Positions 15,315 through 26,246 are shown, counted from the first letter of the stretch. The stretch: DNA of 38,359 bases from Dehalococcoidia bacterium (GCA_021295965.1 JAGWBI010000013.1:1-38359); one strand, 5' to 3'. Notes: a model not told the origin generated them from the sequence alone. Translations and numbers: made by a program.

Positions 15315-15752
15315 TTGACCACAATTAGAGTACGCATCGGCGACCACTGGTACACCGTAGAAGTCGGCGACCTGAGCCAATCGCCCGTCCAGGTCACCGT
15401 TGATGGTGAGACCTTCGAGGTGGACGTCGAGGCCCAGGCCGGGCCAGCGCCGCCGCGCCGGGGCCGTCCCGCCGGCGGCCTTTCCGTGCCCGACGCTCCG
15501 TCGGGTTCCGCCGCGTCCCCGGCCGGCGTCCCGGTAGATGACGACATCCTCCGCTCGCCCATGCCGGGGCGGGTGATGTCGGTGATGGTGCGCCCCGGCG
15601 ACCCCGTGTCCGCCGGCGACGAGGTCTGCGTGGTTGAGGCCATGAAGATGGAGCAAAGCATCCTGGCCCATCGCGACGGCGTGGTGAAAACCGTCTTTGT
15701 GCAGCCCCTGGACTCCGTAAACGCCAACGACCCTTTGGTAGAATTGGAATAG
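15315..15752 (+). CDS. Biotin carboxyl carrier protein
   Basis: 145-residue biotin acceptor that shuttles carboxybiotin between the carboxylase and the carboxyltransferase. The biotinyl domain (about 75-145) has SPMPGRVMSVMVRPGD and the attachment motif VVEAMKMEQ with K111. The N-terminal third is a small beta domain (TIRVRIGDHWYTVEVGDL), linked by a Pro/Gly/Ala-rich hinge at about 41-75. The only start matching this beginning is TTG at 15315-15317, one base after the accC stop. TTG and the tight spacing suggest translational coupling. The layout resembles the carrier of propionyl-CoA or decarboxylase-type carboxylases more than AccB of E. coli. Confidence 0.92.
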   Translation: MTTIRVRIGDHWYTVEVGDLSQSPVQVTVDGETFEVDVEAQAGPAPPRRGRPAGGLSVPDAPSGSAASPAGVPVDDDILRSPMPGRVMSVMVRPGDPVSAGDEVCVVEAMKMEQSILAHRDGVVKTVFVQPLDSVNANDPLVELE

Positions 15753-15780
15753 CCAGCAAGCCTCCAAAGGACGGCCCGCC

Positions 15781-16200
15781 ATGATCGAGAAAAAAGGGCG
15801 TCATCCCGTGGAAGTTATCGCCGAAGTTCAGTCCATGGAACTGGACCTGAACCACGATGGCTCATACAAACTGCTGCTGAAAGACGGCGCCACGTTACGG
15901 GCCGACTTCACCGCCTCCCAGTGGGGTTCTTTGGAGGGTATGCACAACCACGGCCGGTACGATATCAAAATAGTCGGCCAAGGCGACTACGCTGACGGAC
16001 GGTTGAATCGGATAGTCAGCATCGACCTGACCAAAACGCATAGGGTGGTTCCGCCGGAAGACCCGGAGGAGCCTACGCTGCTGCACAGGCTTGCCGAGAT
16101 TCGAAAAAAATACCCGCCGGATGATTGGGACGATATTCCCACCGACCTGGCCAAAAATATGCACCATTATCTTTACGGCCGGCCGAAGGTGGATGAATGA
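15781..16200 (+). CDS. Hypothetical protein coupled to a PIN-domain gene
   Basis: 139 residues, not recognised. The first half is beta-rich (VIAEVQSMELDLNHDGSYKL, then LKDGATLRADFTASQWGSLE) and may form a small barrel. The second half is helical and charged (TLLHRLAEIRKKYPPDDWDD, then PTDLAKNMHHYLYGRPKVDE). The stop overlaps the start of the PIN-domain gene by four bases (ATGA). In toxin-antitoxin pairs of the VapBC type the upstream coupled gene is the antitoxin, and the C-terminal tail DDIPTDLAKNMHHYLYG resembles the toxin-binding tails of some antitoxins. The beta-rich N-terminus is not one of the usual DNA-binding folds. Antitoxin is therefore an inference from position only. Confidence 0.6.
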   Translation: MIEKKGRHPVEVIAEVQSMELDLNHDGSYKLLLKDGATLRADFTASQWGSLEGMHNHGRYDIKIVGQGDYADGRLNRIVSIDLTKTHRVVPPEDPEEPTLLHRLAEIRKKYPPDDWDDIPTDLAKNMHHYLYGRPKVDE

Positions 16201-16607
16201 TGCGAGCGGTCTTTGCGGACGCCTGCTATTGGATTGCGTTACTTCTGGAACGCGATGTCTTCCATGAGATGGCAACGCTGTTGTCCATTGAAATGAGATA
16301 TCGACAGATTGTAACGACGCAAATGGTACTGGCGGAAACCCTGAACGCCGTCGGGCGATTTGGCGCGATGAATAGACGGTATGCCGTGGAATTGGTCCAC
16401 GACCTCACGACTGGTTCTCGCGTGGACGTGATAGACCAGACTCCCGAACAATTCTGGAACGCCGTAAATTACTACAATGCCCGCCCTGACCAGGAATGGG
16501 GACTCGTCGATTGCGCCAGTTTCCTGATTATGGATAACCAGGGTATTAGAGAGGCGCTTACCAACGACCACCACTTTGAGCAGGCCGGTTTCACCATCCT
16601 CATGTGA
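16197..16607 (+). CDS. PIN-domain protein, VapC-like ribonuclease
   Basis: 136-residue PIN-domain nuclease. The acidic metal-binding residues fall in the expected places: D8 (RAVFADACYWIALL), E47 (MVLAETLNAVGRFG), D105 (WGLVDCASFLIMDN) and D124 (LTNDHHFEQAGF). Such proteins cleave RNA as the toxin of VapBC-type modules. It begins in a 4-base overlap with the preceding gene, supporting a two-gene module. The final residues AGFTILM are typical of the last PIN strand. The module lies between the biotin carrier and uvrA, with only 12 bases to uvrA, so it may be read through into uvrA. Confidence 0.88.
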   Translation: MMRAVFADACYWIALLLERDVFHEMATLLSIEMRYRQIVTTQMVLAETLNAVGRFGAMNRRYAVELVHDLTTGSRVDVIDQTPEQFWNAVNYYNARPDQEWGLVDCASFLIMDNQGIREALTNDHHFEQAGFTILM

Positions 16608-16619
16608 GAAAGCTCTTTT

Positions 16620-19655
<3,036 letters not shown>

Positions 19656-20792
19656 ATGGAGCCGCCCGGTAGGCAAGTGAACGCCATGCCCGACGCAAAG
19701 CCGCTGGACCAGTCCCTGCATCTCCCCAGCCTGGTCATCAAGAACTTCCGCGGCATCGACGAACTGACGATACCGCGCCTGGGTCGGGTGACGCTGCTGG
19801 CCGGCAAAAACGGCGTGGGCAAGACGACGGTGCTGGACGCGGTGCGTGTGTGGGCTGACCGTGGCCTCAACAGCGTCCATGACCTAGTGCTACACGACCG
19901 GGGCGACTCATTCACCACAATCGGTAGCGATACTGAAAAAAAGGCCATCGTTGATCGCAAAGCCTTGTTCAAAAAACGTCTCATTTCGTCTGGGGAGGCT
20001 ATATCAATCGGCCCGACCGACGATTCCAATACACTCCAGATCCGGGCACTTCTACCGCAAGCTTGGCCATTTAGTCAGAACTCTCCGTCTGATTGGCAAA
20101 TTTCCTCACCGATGGATGTATTAGGCAATATCCGGCTTGAAACGCATTTTGGGAATTTGGAGCCACGGATTGAAGGCATACCGTTCGTGTTCGACGATGG
20201 AGCGAACGCGATAGGTTGTAACTTAATGGGCCCCAACGGCCCGACCGATGAGGTCGTTGAACAACATTGGAGCGAAGTGGCGCTGACCTCGCACGAGGAC
20301 AAGGCCCTCGAAGCATTGAATTTGATCACTGACCAAGAAGTTGAACGAGTTGCAGCATTGGGGCCACCGGTAGCCAGCAGTGGAATAACCCAACCACGAC
20401 GGATGATGGCGAAAGTGACTGGTGTTGACTACCAAGTTCCGTTACGTACCCTCGGCGATGGCGCGTTGCGTACCTATGCCGTCGCCCTCGCTCTCGCCAA
20501 AAGCAGCGGTGGCTTCCTCCTGATCGACGAAGCCGAAAACGGCATTCACCATTCCATCCAGGCCAAGTTCTGGAAGATGGTGTTGCAGACCGCCCAGCGC
20601 AACAACGTGCAAGTGCTGGCTACCACTCACAGCTGGGATTGTGTAAAAGGGTTCGCGCAAGCCGCCAACGAGTTGGAGGATGTGGAGGGGATGCTTTACC
20701 GTATTCAGCGCAACACTGAACGACTGCGCGCGGTGCCCTACCCGGAAGACCAACTTCTCATTGCTGCTAAACACGGCATAGAAGTCCGCTAA
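19656..20792 (+). CDS. AAA family ATPase (AAA_15/21 type), partner of a TOPRIM-like protein
   Basis: 378-residue SMC/OLD-like ATPase. The first strand SLVIKNFRGIDELTIPRLGR leads to Walker A GKNGVGKT (50-57). The ABC-like signature is LGDGALRTYAVALAL (266-280), Walker B is FLLIDEAENGIHHS (287-300), and TTHSWDCVKGF (323-333) carries the H-loop. The ATG at 19656 directly follows the uvrA stop. A second ATG at 19686 (MPDAKPLDQ) would still leave the whole domain, and neither has a strong ribosome binding site. The middle (85-260) is less GC-rich than uvrA and poorly conserved, hinting at separate origin. The next gene starts three bases later and encodes a TOPRIM-like protein, so the pair looks like a split OLD/PARIS-like system. 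Confidence 0.87.
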   Translation: MEPPGRQVNAMPDAKPLDQSLHLPSLVIKNFRGIDELTIPRLGRVTLLAGKNGVGKTTVLDAVRVWADRGLNSVHDLVLHDRGDSFTTIGSDTEKKAIVDRKALFKKRLISSGEAISIGPTDDSNTLQIRALLPQAWPFSQNSPSDWQISSPMDVLGNIRLETHFGNLEPRIEGIPFVFDDGANAIGCNLMGPNGPTDEVVEQHWSEVALTSHEDKALEALNLITDQEVERVAALGPPVASSGITQPRRMMAKVTGVDYQVPLRTLGDGALRTYAVALALAKSSGGFLLIDEAENGIHHSIQAKFWKMVLQTAQRNNVQVLATTHSWDCVKGFAQAANELEDVEGMLYRIQRNTERLRAVPYPEDQLLIAAKHGIEVR

Positions 20793-20795
20793 TCC

Positions 20796-21443
20796 GTGAC
20801 CACAGTAGGACCGACCTCATCACCCGGTTGGCTCGTTGTGGAGGGTCAGAATGATCTGCACCTCGTAACGCATTTGTGCAGGCGTTCCGACCCTGGCCTT
20901 GGCTCGGCGTTCGCATTCCATGACGCCCAAGGCGTTAACGGTGTGCTGGATAGGGTGCGCGCTTACATTAACCAGCCAGACGTCTCCGCCGTCGGTTTCG
21001 TTGTGGACGCTGATGCCGACCCGGTCAACCGTTGGCGAGAAGTCGCGGACCGGATAACCGCTGCCAACAGCGACATTCAGTTGCCAACGGCACCCGACCC
21101 GGACGGCACCGTCATCCCCGAAAACCCCGCCATCGGCAGCCCCCGCATCGGCATCTGGATCATGCCCGACAATTCTGCTACCGGCGAACTGGAAGACTTT
21201 GTCGCGCAGATGATTCCCGGCGGTGATCCGGTTTGGCCTTTATCCCAAGACTACATCGACGGTATCCCGCCCGAAGCCCGCAAATTTGACGATGACTCAA
21301 TCACCAAGAATCAAGTCCATGCTTGGCTGGCGGCAAGAAGGTTCCCGGGCCTCGTGGGTCTAGCCATCCGCGAAGGAGACCTCAGCGTCAACAACCCCCT
21401 CTCCCAGCGTTTCCTAACCTGGCTCTCCCGCCTTTTCCGCTGA
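20796..21443 (+). CDS. TOPRIM-like protein, DUF3226 type
   Basis: 215 residues from a GTG start at 20796. The TOPRIM landmarks are a glutamate after the first strand (GWLVVEGQNDLHLV, E16) and an acidic cluster after a later strand (AVGFVVDADADPVNRW, D71, D73 and D75). A further segment IGIWIMPDNSATGELEDFVA is typical of DUF3226-type proteins. The C-terminus is helical. TOPRIM domains of this kind act as metal-dependent nucleases in OLD, Gabija and PARIS-like systems, driven by an AAA ATPase. Here the ATPase is encoded by the gene three bases upstream. Family naming rests on motif pattern from memory. A nuclease role is inferred; primase- or RecR-like TOPRIM use is the alternative. Confidence 0.78.
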   Translation: MTTVGPTSSPGWLVVEGQNDLHLVTHLCRRSDPGLGSAFAFHDAQGVNGVLDRVRAYINQPDVSAVGFVVDADADPVNRWREVADRITAANSDIQLPTAPDPDGTVIPENPAIGSPRIGIWIMPDNSATGELEDFVAQMIPGGDPVWPLSQDYIDGIPPEARKFDDDSITKNQVHAWLAARRFPGLVGLAIREGDLSVNNPLSQRFLTWLSRLFR

Positions 21444-21460
21444 GCGCCCCCCGTATGCCC

Positions 21461-21484
21461 GCTCATGGTGAGCCTGTCGAACCA
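21461..21484. repeat. Dispersed repeat forming the 3' end of the MFS gene
   Basis: GCTCATGGTGAGCCTG with flanking TCGAACCA. Another copy lies at 29672-29695 and an inverted, diverged relative at 29714-29739. In the minus-strand reading it encodes the last residues (GSTGSP) and the TGA stop of the transporter gene, so the repeat became part of the coding sequence. Confidence 0.65.
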
Positions 21485-22800
21485 CCCGCGTCGCTCTCAA
21501 TCCCCATCCCGCCCCCGGCCGCCTTCCGGCCCGGCCGCGTCGCCGTAAGCATCAGCAGCGATACTACCGCCAGGTTGACGCCGAAGGCCAGGAACGCCCC
21601 TTCGTAGCTGCCCACCCGGTCCACCGCCAGGCCGGCCGCCAACGGCCCCAGCGCCTGTCCGCCCACCTGCGCCGCCAGGCCCCATGACCTGATCACGCCC
21701 AGGTGCAGCCGTCCGAAGTAGTCAGCCCAGGTGAGGCGGGCGATCATGTGCAGGCCGCCCACGCCGAACCCCAGGAAGAACGCCCCCAGCACTCCCACCG
21801 CGATGCCGCTGGCGAAGGCCGTCGTTATCGCGCCGGCGGCCACCACCAGTCCCGACGCCGGCATCATCAGTCGCGCCGCGAAACGCTGCGACAATGCCGA
21901 CCAGAAGATGCTCGCCGGCACCTGCGATATGGCGAAGGTGCTGGCCGTCCAGACCGCGACCGACGGCGGCACCCCCTGGTCAACGAAGTGCGGCACCTGG
22001 TGGAGGGACACCCCCGCCTGCACGATGAACCCGGCGAAGGCGAACAGCATCATCAACCAGAAGGCGCGGGTTCGTATCGCCTGGCGCTGGGTGAAGTTGA
22101 TCTCGTCAGCGACGTTCTGGGGCCGCCGCCCGGAGCCCGTTCTCCGTCCCGCCGGCGTGTTCCCGGCGCCGCCGTCGGGTTCCAGCCCCAGGTCTTCCGG
22201 GCGTCGCGCCATCAGCAGCATCGCCGGCACGACGCCCACCGCGATGGTCCAGATGCCCAGGGCGTACCACGCCGTTTCCCAGTTCCAGGCCCCGATGATG
22301 GCCTGAGACACCAGCGGCATTATCGCCAGTCCCGAACCCTGGGAGACGTGGTTGAGGGCCAGCGCAAAGGGCCGGCGACGAATGAACCAGTTGCTCACCG
22401 CCACCGACGTCCCCAACTCCAGCGGGCTGGCGAACGTCGCCCGTCCCGGCACGTACACCAAATAAAACAGCCAGATCTGGTTAACCGCGCCCAACGCCAC
22501 CGCGCACAGCCCGGCAATGCCCGACGATATGCCCACCACCATGCCCGAGCCGTAACGGTCCAGTACCGGCCCCACCAGCGGCGCGGCCACTACCGCCAGC
22601 ACTCCGCCCAGGCTCACCGCGCCGGCAACTTGCGCCCGCGTCCAGCCGAACTGCTCCGACATGGGCACCACGAACACCGTCAGCACCGCCACCGACATCA
22701 GGGGTCGCGACGAACACGACGCAATCGCGGACAGGCCGAGGATCACCCATCCATAGTAGAAGGGAGTGGCCCGCGCCGTGCGGGTTTGCAACCCGCGCAT
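21463..22800 (-). CDS. MFS transporter, oxalate/formate antiporter-like
   Basis: 445-residue major facilitator with about 12 hydrophobic segments in two halves. The N-terminal PFYYGWVILGLSAIASCSSR is the pattern of the monocarboxylate/oxalate-formate antiporter-like branch. The loop between helices 2 and 3 reads GPVLDRYGSGMVVG, and that after helix 4 reads PGRATFASPLELGTSVAVSN. A cytoplasmic loop at about 207-237 (LEPDGGAGNTPAGRRTGSGR) splits the halves. Substrate unknown; organic acids are typical of this branch. The last six residues and the stop codon come from a dispersed repeat. It converges on the AAA/TOPRIM pair, whose stop lies 19 bases away. Confidence 0.9.
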   Translation of the reverse strand: MRGLQTRTARATPFYYGWVILGLSAIASCSSRPLMSVAVLTVFVVPMSEQFGWTRAQVAGAVSLGGVLAVVAAPLVGPVLDRYGSGMVVGISSGIAGLCAVALGAVNQIWLFYLVYVPGRATFASPLELGTSVAVSNWFIRRRPFALALNHVSQGSGLAIMPLVSQAIIGAWNWETAWYALGIWTIAVGVVPAMLLMARRPEDLGLEPDGGAGNTPAGRRTGSGRRPQNVADEINFTQRQAIRTRAFWLMMLFAFAGFIVQAGVSLHQVPHFVDQGVPPSVAVWTASTFAISQVPASIFWSALSQRFAARLMMPASGLVVAAGAITTAFASGIAVGVLGAFFLGFGVGGLHMIARLTWADYFGRLHLGVIRSWGLAAQVGGQALGPLAAGLAVDRVGSYEGAFLAFGVNLAVVSLLMLTATRPGRKAAGGGMGIESDAGGSTGSP

Positions 22801-23016
22801 CAGACGGCTTGACGCTGATGAGGTGGAATGGCCTCCTCAAAGCGGCGGCGGTATGAGATAGATAGGCGGTTCACAGGATCGCGTCGGATTGGCCGACGTC
22901 TCTGAACCCCGACCGGAATGCCCGGCGATTATAGCAGAGGGAATTCGGCTAATCTTTTGGTACGATAAGGCTCACGTAGGTCATCCATGATGCCCACAAT
23001 TTGAGAAAACTTCCCC

Positions 23017-23448
23017 ATGAAACGTTTACCTGGTGCGCGGTACTGGCACATTCCTCTCTTGTATCTAGTCGCTACCCTGATGTTGGCGGCCATCTTCGCC
23101 TTGCATGATCAGCCCGATTTCTTGGGCCCGTACTTGCTTTTGTTGGGAGAGCTTCTAGCCGGCATTCTCGTACTCCGTTTTAATGAGAAAGGCAAAAAAA
23201 TTCCTCATCTTGCGGTGGTCTCTGTCGCCCTTTGTGGAACATTTGTCGTCTTGGTAAGTATGTCAGTATGTTCTCCAGCTGATCTGCCAGCGGGTGAGTC
23301 GTGCTCTATTTCTCGGTATTGGTCCGCTTTTCGTATGCTAATGGTCAATTTTTTCGTGGCGTTGTTCTTGACCGCTATGTTTATACCTACCCACTGTCTT
23401 GTGGTAAGTCTCTGGCGTAATCGTCATAGAATGGGAGCGGCAAAATAA
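23017..23448 (+). CDS. Small hypothetical membrane protein
   Basis: 143 residues with four predicted transmembrane helices: IPLLYLVATLMLAAIFAL (12-29), FLGPYLLLLGELLAGILVL (35-53), LAVVSVALCGTFVVLVSMSV (65-84) and MLMVNFFVALFLTAMFIPTH (107-126). Both termini are positively charged, suggesting they face the cytoplasm. Codon use is visibly less GC-rich than in the neighbours, with many T-ending codons, so recent acquisition is possible. I do not recognise the family. The GAGAAAA before the ATG is a weak ribosome binding site. Confidence 0.65.
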   Translation: MKRLPGARYWHIPLLYLVATLMLAAIFALHDQPDFLGPYLLLLGELLAGILVLRFNEKGKKIPHLAVVSVALCGTFVVLVSMSVCSPADLPAGESCSISRYWSAFRMLMVNFFVALFLTAMFIPTHCLVVSLWRNRHRMGAAK

Positions 23449-23484
23449 CTCCCTGTAATGGAACCAACCCAACCCAATATCCGG

Positions 23485-23630
23485 CCTGCGTTATAGTACC
23501 CCAATGCAGCGCATTCTCCGGCTGGCCCCTGGCCCGGTTTGACCCCCCGTCGGCAACACCGCTCGCATCATCAAGCAGATTGACGAGGCGCAAGCTGCCC
23601 ACGCCGACCTGGTGGCATTCTCCGAGTTGA
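23485..23630 (+). pseudogene. Decayed copy of the nadE 5' end and promoter
   Basis: This stretch matches the region around the nadE start at 24406-24565. It contains CCTGCGTTATAGTACCCCAA then ATG CAG CGC ATT CTC CGG CTG GCC, against CCTGCGTTATAATACCCCAA then ATG CAA CGC ATC CTC CGG CTG GCC. A one-base insertion after LRLA shifts the frame to TGA, and about a dozen bases are missing near the codons for VGDIP. Similarity then resumes (CGCTCGCATCATC, CAGATTGACGAGGCGC, CACGCCGACCTGGT) and fades at the 3' end of the Uma2 gene. The copy and the intact nadE start bracket that Uma2 gene. Confidence 0.85.
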
Positions 23631-23637
23631 AGGCAGG

Positions 23638-24327
23638 TTATCCGTCCTGGCTGCGGATCTGTTCTTCCAATTCCCGAACCCGGGCTTCAGCGGCGAGACG
23701 GGCGGCCTGTTCTTCTTCATGGGTCAACAGATAGCGGCGGCCCACCGGGTCCCACAATCGCAGCTCCCCGTCCTCCCAGCAGATGTCCAGGTTGAGAATG
23801 TCGCTGCGGCCCCAATAGTTGCGATCATCCGTCCGGCGGATGGGTATCGGTTCGTACCGGCCCTCCGCCAGCCGGTCGCCGGCCAGCGACGCCGGGTACA
23901 ACTGGCCGCCCGTATGGTCAAACCGCCAGTACTCCGGCACGCCGAAGGCAGCGTAGGCGGTCCGTTTATGAGTGTAGTCATTCTCCGCGTTGTTGTCCGA
24001 GGCGATTTCCAGAACGAAGTCCGGAGCCTTGACCCACTCGTCGATTGAATAGCCTTTCTGGGCCACGATGGCGGCCCGGTCAACATTGAAGGCCACCAGC
24101 AGATCGGGCTTGAGCAGTCCCGATTGCTGCCGGTGATTCCAGCCCACGGGGACTTCGCTGAGGACGATGGTGGTGGCCGGATTGCCCAGATGCAGACGCA
24201 AGGCTGGCTGGTGCCCCTGGTCGTGGAGGAAAAGGGGATTGTTCATATCGTCCCGCGGCGGCAGTTCAGGGAACTGCCTGGGGTGCCTGACGGCGCCTGC
24301 CGCCGGTGCAACGGGTTCGGTGGTCAT
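23638..24327 (-). CDS. Uma2 family protein (PD-(D/E)XK fold), copy 1
   Basis: 229 residues from the ATG at 24325-24327 (MTTEPVAPAAGAVRHPRQFP), chosen because GGAG lies just upstream; a longer frame begins at 24426 but runs over the nadE promoter. The core has LLKPDLLVAF (the PD-like motif), DFVLEIASDNNAENDYTHKR (E-x-x, then K) and AAFGVPEYWRFDHTGGQLYP, the usual Uma2/DUF820 order. The C-terminal end is a short charged helix (EEEQAARLAAEARVRELEEQ). These proteins have a restriction-endonuclease fold but their physiological role is unsettled; they multiply in cyanobacteria and Chloroflexota. It is read divergently from nadE and is bracketed by a copy of the nadE 5' end. Confidence 0.9.
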   Translation of the reverse strand: MTTEPVAPAAGAVRHPRQFPELPPRDDMNNPLFLHDQGHQPALRLHLGNPATTIVLSEVPVGWNHRQQSGLLKPDLLVAFNVDRAAIVAQKGYSIDEWVKAPDFVLEIASDNNAENDYTHKRTAYAAFGVPEYWRFDHTGGQLYPASLAGDRLAEGRYEPIPIRRTDDRNYWGRSDILNLDICWEDGELRLWDPVGRRYLLTHEEEQAARLAAEARVRELEEQIRSQDG

Positions 24328-24413
24328 GGCAAGTCTCCGGCTACGGCTGGCCGGGCTGAATTGATGCGCCGCCGCGCCGGGCATTCTACCATAGCTGGCT
24401 TCCCCTCCTGCGT

Positions 24414-24419
24414 TATAAT
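24414..24419 (+). promoter_or_regulatory. nadE -10 hexamer, implying a leaderless mRNA
   Basis: A perfect TATAAT lies six bases before the ATG of nadE, and the six bases between are ACCCCA. Transcription starting seven or so bases after the hexamer would begin at or next to the ATG. No Shine-Dalgarno sequence is possible in that distance. The -35 region is weak. The decayed copy at 23485-23630 carries TATAGT at the same place. Confidence 0.55.
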
Positions 24420-24425
24420 ACCCCA

Positions 24426-26201
24426 ATGCAACGCATCCTCCGGCTGGCCCTGGCCCAGTTCAACCCCACCGTCGGCGATATTCCCGGCAACACCGCTCGC
24501 ATCATCGAGCAGATTGACGAGGCGCGGGCCGCTCACGCCGACCTGGTCGCCTTCCCTGAGCTGGCCGTCACCGGATATCCCCCTGAAGACCTGCTCTTCA
24601 AGCCGTCCTTCCTCTCCGACAGCGTCACCGCCGTGCAGCGCATCGCCGCCTCGACCCGTGGCATCGCCGCCATCGTGGGTTCTCCCGGAGTGCTGGCTGG
24701 CCGGAACGACATTTCCAATGCCGCCGCGATCATCAACGACGGGCGCGTGCTGGACTGGTATCACAAGATGTACCTGCCCAACTACGGCGTGTTCGACGAG
24801 GACCGCTACTTCCGCAAGGGCGAGGAGTGCCCGGTGTATATCATCAACGGCACACCCGTGGGCGTGGGCATCTGCGAGGACGTCTGGTATCCCATCGGCC
24901 CCATCGCCGTGCAGCGGGAAGCCGGCGCGGAGGTCATCGTCAACATCAACGCGTCGCCTTTCCACGCCGGGAAGGCCGGCCAGCGCGAGCGCATGATTTC
25001 CACCCGCGCCGCCGACCACGGCGTGTTCGTCGCCTACCTCAATACCGTGGGCGGCCAGGACGAGTTGGTGTTCGACGGAGCCAGCATCATCTGCTCCCCC
25101 GACGGAGCGATCATCGCCCGTGGCCCGGCCTTCGAGGACCGCCTCATCGTCGCCGACCTGCACGTGGAATCGGTGTTCCGCCAGCGGCTGCGTGACCCCC
25201 GGGCTCGCAAGGAGAACCCGCAGATCCTGAGTGAAGTCGGGCCGGCCCGGGTGACCAGGGTATCCGACCATCGCCTTTCCGACCGCAAGCCGTCGGGTGC
25301 GCCGGCTCTCTGTCGCACGCTGGATGAAACCGAGGAGGTGTACCAGGCCCTCGTGGTGGGCACCCGCGATTACGTCCGCAAGTCGGGCTTCGGTCGGACG
25401 CTGGTGGGACTGTCCGGCGGGATAGACTCCGCCCTCACCGCCACCGTCGCCGTCGATGCACTGGGCGCGGAAAACGTCGTCGGCGTCACCATGCCCTCTC
25501 GCTATTCCTCAGAGGGCAGCGTCGCCGACTCCCAGGAACTGGCCGACAACCTGGGCATCAGCCTGTGGCGCATCCCCATCGAGCCGGCGCACCTGGCCTT
25601 TACCGAGATGCTGGCCGACCACTTCGCCGGCGCCGAGGCCAACGTGGCCGAGGAAAACGTGCAGGCCCGCATCCGTGGCAACGTGCTGATGACCATTTCC
25701 AACAAGTTCGGCTGGCTGGTGCTGACCACCGGCAACAAGAGCGAAATGGCCATGGGGTATGCCACGCTGTACGGCGACATGGCCGGTGGCTTCGCCGTGC
25801 TGAAGGACGTGCCCAAGACCAAGGTGTACGAACTCTGCCGCTGGCGCAACGCGCGGACCCACCCTGATTCGTCGGGCTATCGACGGCCGCTGATCCCCCA
25901 GGCCGTGCTGGACAAGCCCCCCAGCGCCGAACTGCGGCCCAACCAGACCGACCAGGATACCTTGCCGCCCTACGACCTGCTGGACCCCATCATCAAGGCA
26001 TACGTGGAGGATGATTACGGCTACGCCGAGATGGTGGCCATGGGCCACCACCCCGAGTGGGTGCGGCAGGTGATGGCCTTCGTGGATCGCAACGAGTACA
26101 AGCGCCGCCAGGCTCCGCCCGGCGTCAAGATCACGCCCCGCGCCTTCGGCAAGGACCGCCGCCTGCCCATAGTCAACCGCTACCGGCCGGCATCAACGTA
26201 G
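24426..26201 (+). CDS. nadE: Glutamine-dependent NAD+ synthase
   Basis: Converts nicotinic acid adenine dinucleotide to NAD+ with ATP, using ammonia released from glutamine. 591 residues, two domains. The N-terminal nitrilase-type glutaminase has the triad E45 (VAFPELAVTGYPPEDLL), K114 (WYHKMYLPNYGVFDE) and C150 (GVGICEDVW). The C-terminal synthetase has the P-loop LVGLSGGIDSALTATVAVDA (about 324-343) and LTTGNKSEMAMGYATLYGDM, followed by GGFAVLKDVPKTKVYEL. The start ATG follows TATAAT by six bases, so the message is probably leaderless. The stop codon TAG is formed by the first bases of a palindromic repeat. Confidence 0.96.
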   Translation: MQRILRLALAQFNPTVGDIPGNTARIIEQIDEARAAHADLVAFPELAVTGYPPEDLLFKPSFLSDSVTAVQRIAASTRGIAAIVGSPGVLAGRNDISNAAAIINDGRVLDWYHKMYLPNYGVFDEDRYFRKGEECPVYIINGTPVGVGICEDVWYPIGPIAVQREAGAEVIVNINASPFHAGKAGQRERMISTRAADHGVFVAYLNTVGGQDELVFDGASIICSPDGAIIARGPAFEDRLIVADLHVESVFRQRLRDPRARKENPQILSEVGPARVTRVSDHRLSDRKPSGAPALCRTLDETEEVYQALVVGTRDYVRKSGFGRTLVGLSGGIDSALTATVAVDALGAENVVGVTMPSRYSSEGSVADSQELADNLGISLWRIPIEPAHLAFTEMLADHFAGAEANVAEENVQARIRGNVLMTISNKFGWLVLTTGNKSEMAMGYATLYGDMAGGFAVLKDVPKTKVYELCRWRNARTHPDSSGYRRPLIPQAVLDKPPSAELRPNQTDQDTLPPYDLLDPIIKAYVEDDYGYAEMVAMGHHPEWVRQVMAFVDRNEYKRRQAPPGVKITPRAFGKDRRLPIVNRYRPAST

Positions 26202-26225
26202 GGGCGAGGCATGCCTCGCCCTTAC
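26198..26225. repeat. Palindromic repeat variant, GTAGGGGCGAGG type
   Basis: GTAGGGGCGAGGCA followed by TGCCTCGCCCTTAC, a 28-base near-perfect palindrome. It shares the GTAGGGGCGA end with the GGGGCGAAT family but has a different centre. Its first bases supply the TAG stop codon of nadE. It may also act as a terminator hairpin. Confidence 0.75.
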
Positions 26226-26246
26226 ACCGCATACGCTACTACCCAC

